From Methanobacteriota archaeon (GTDB lineage: Archaea; Halobacteriota; Methanosarcinia; Methanosarcinales; Methanoperedenaceae): 5,985 nucleotides of DNA. The stretch covers positions 1-5,985 of the forward strand of contig JAHIHJ010000390.1 in assembly GCA_018899795.1 (NCBI GenBank), in the 5' to 3' direction. Position 1 is the stretch's first letter; each line of letters begins with the position of its first letter. This document shows, in pieces, positions 5,725 to 5,985 of the stretch. The notes beneath the pieces are model-generated. The model had not been told where the DNA came from and did no database searches. It saw nothing but the letters and a program-made list of their open reading frames with translations. The position numbers and the translations under genes are program-made.

Positions 5725-5985
5725 ATGACTACGATACTCGGTCTTGAAGGAACTGCATGGAACCTGAGCGCAGCCATCGTTGATGAGAAAGATGTGCTGG
5801 CTGAGACCACAGCCACCTACAGACCCGCCTCAGGTGGCATCCATCCGCGCGAGGCTGCGCAGCACCATGCCAGCCATATCGGTGAAGTGGTCAGGGAAAC
5901 TTTCAAAAAATGCGGGAATAACATTGATGCTGTTGCTTTCTCCCAGGGTCCGGGTCTCGGACCGTGCCTTCGCACAGTGGCGACC
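5725..5985 (+). CDS. kae1: tRNA N6-adenosine threonylcarbamoyltransferase Kae1, N-terminal part
   Basis: Kae1 is the catalytic subunit of the KEOPS complex. It transfers the threonylcarbamoyl group to A37 of tRNAs that read ANN codons, giving t6A, and is near-universal in archaea. The 87 visible codons begin MTTILGLEGTAWNLSAAIV, the ASKHA-fold phosphate-binding strand region. They contain GGIHPREAAQHHASH, conserved in Kae1/TsaD, and SQGPGLGPCLR near the cut. The metal-binding HxxxH lies beyond the window, as would any fused Bud32 kinase domain, which is common in methanogens. The ATG at 5725 matches the usual family N-terminus. An in-frame ATG at 5674 would add 17 residues and would probably lie upstream of the transcription start. 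No clear ribosome-binding site precedes 5725. The gene is divergent from the protease across about 100 bases. Confidence 0.93.
   Translation, partial: MTTILGLEGTAWNLSAAIVDEKDVLAETTATYRPASGGIHPREAAQHHASHIGEVVRETFKKCGNNIDAVAFSQGPGLGPCLRTVAT

Overview
The window looks archaeal, most likely from a methanogen/ANME-type euryarchaeon of the Methanosarcinales. The strongest evidence is the gene running off the right end, an archaeal-type Kae1 N-terminus (ILGLEGTAWNLSAAIV, GGIHPREAAQHHA, SQGPGLGP). AT-rich TATA boxes placed about 25 bases ahead of starts agree with this. The family-level placement is from memory of similar proteins, not from a search.

Layout, right to left (all genes except kae1 are on the minus strand). 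5725-5985 (+) is the beginning of kae1. It diverges across a short promoter region from a secreted subtilisin-type (S8) protease at 3779-5638 (-), which has a cadherin/Ig-like repeat and a C-terminal beta-sandwich. The protease signal peptide lies in a different frame (ATG at 5625) from the rest of the gene, and the propeptide is short. This points to a frameshift or an out-of-frame deletion. An AT-rich gap (3496-3778) holds a long-arm inverted repeat, palindromic ATAAG/CTTAT sites and a TATA box fitting a leaderless hsdM transcript.

Next is a type I restriction-modification operon read leftwards. hsdM (1714-3495) encodes a DNA adenine methyltransferase with an extra N-terminal winged-helix domain. 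It overlaps (ATGA) a doubtful 184-codon frame (1163-1717) built mostly from short-period repeats. That frame overlaps (TAATG) a DUF1016/YhcG PD-(D/E)XK nuclease gene (57-1163), which in turn overlaps (TAATG) another start that runs off the left edge. No hsdS or hsdR is visible; they would be expected beyond position 1.

The most unusual DNA is 1191-1681. It contains a nested inverted repeat made of CGCAGATGAA- and CGCAAAGG-type units, then four consecutive arrays of different 11- or 12-bp degenerate repeats. A third repeat type (CAGAGGACACAGAGA) sits at the left edge, so the nuclease gene is bracketed by repeats. The modification subunit, nuclease and translational coupling suggest a defence locus that has gained accessory parts. 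I see no clear new system, but the repeat mosaic inside the operon and the broken protease N-terminus deserve a second look.
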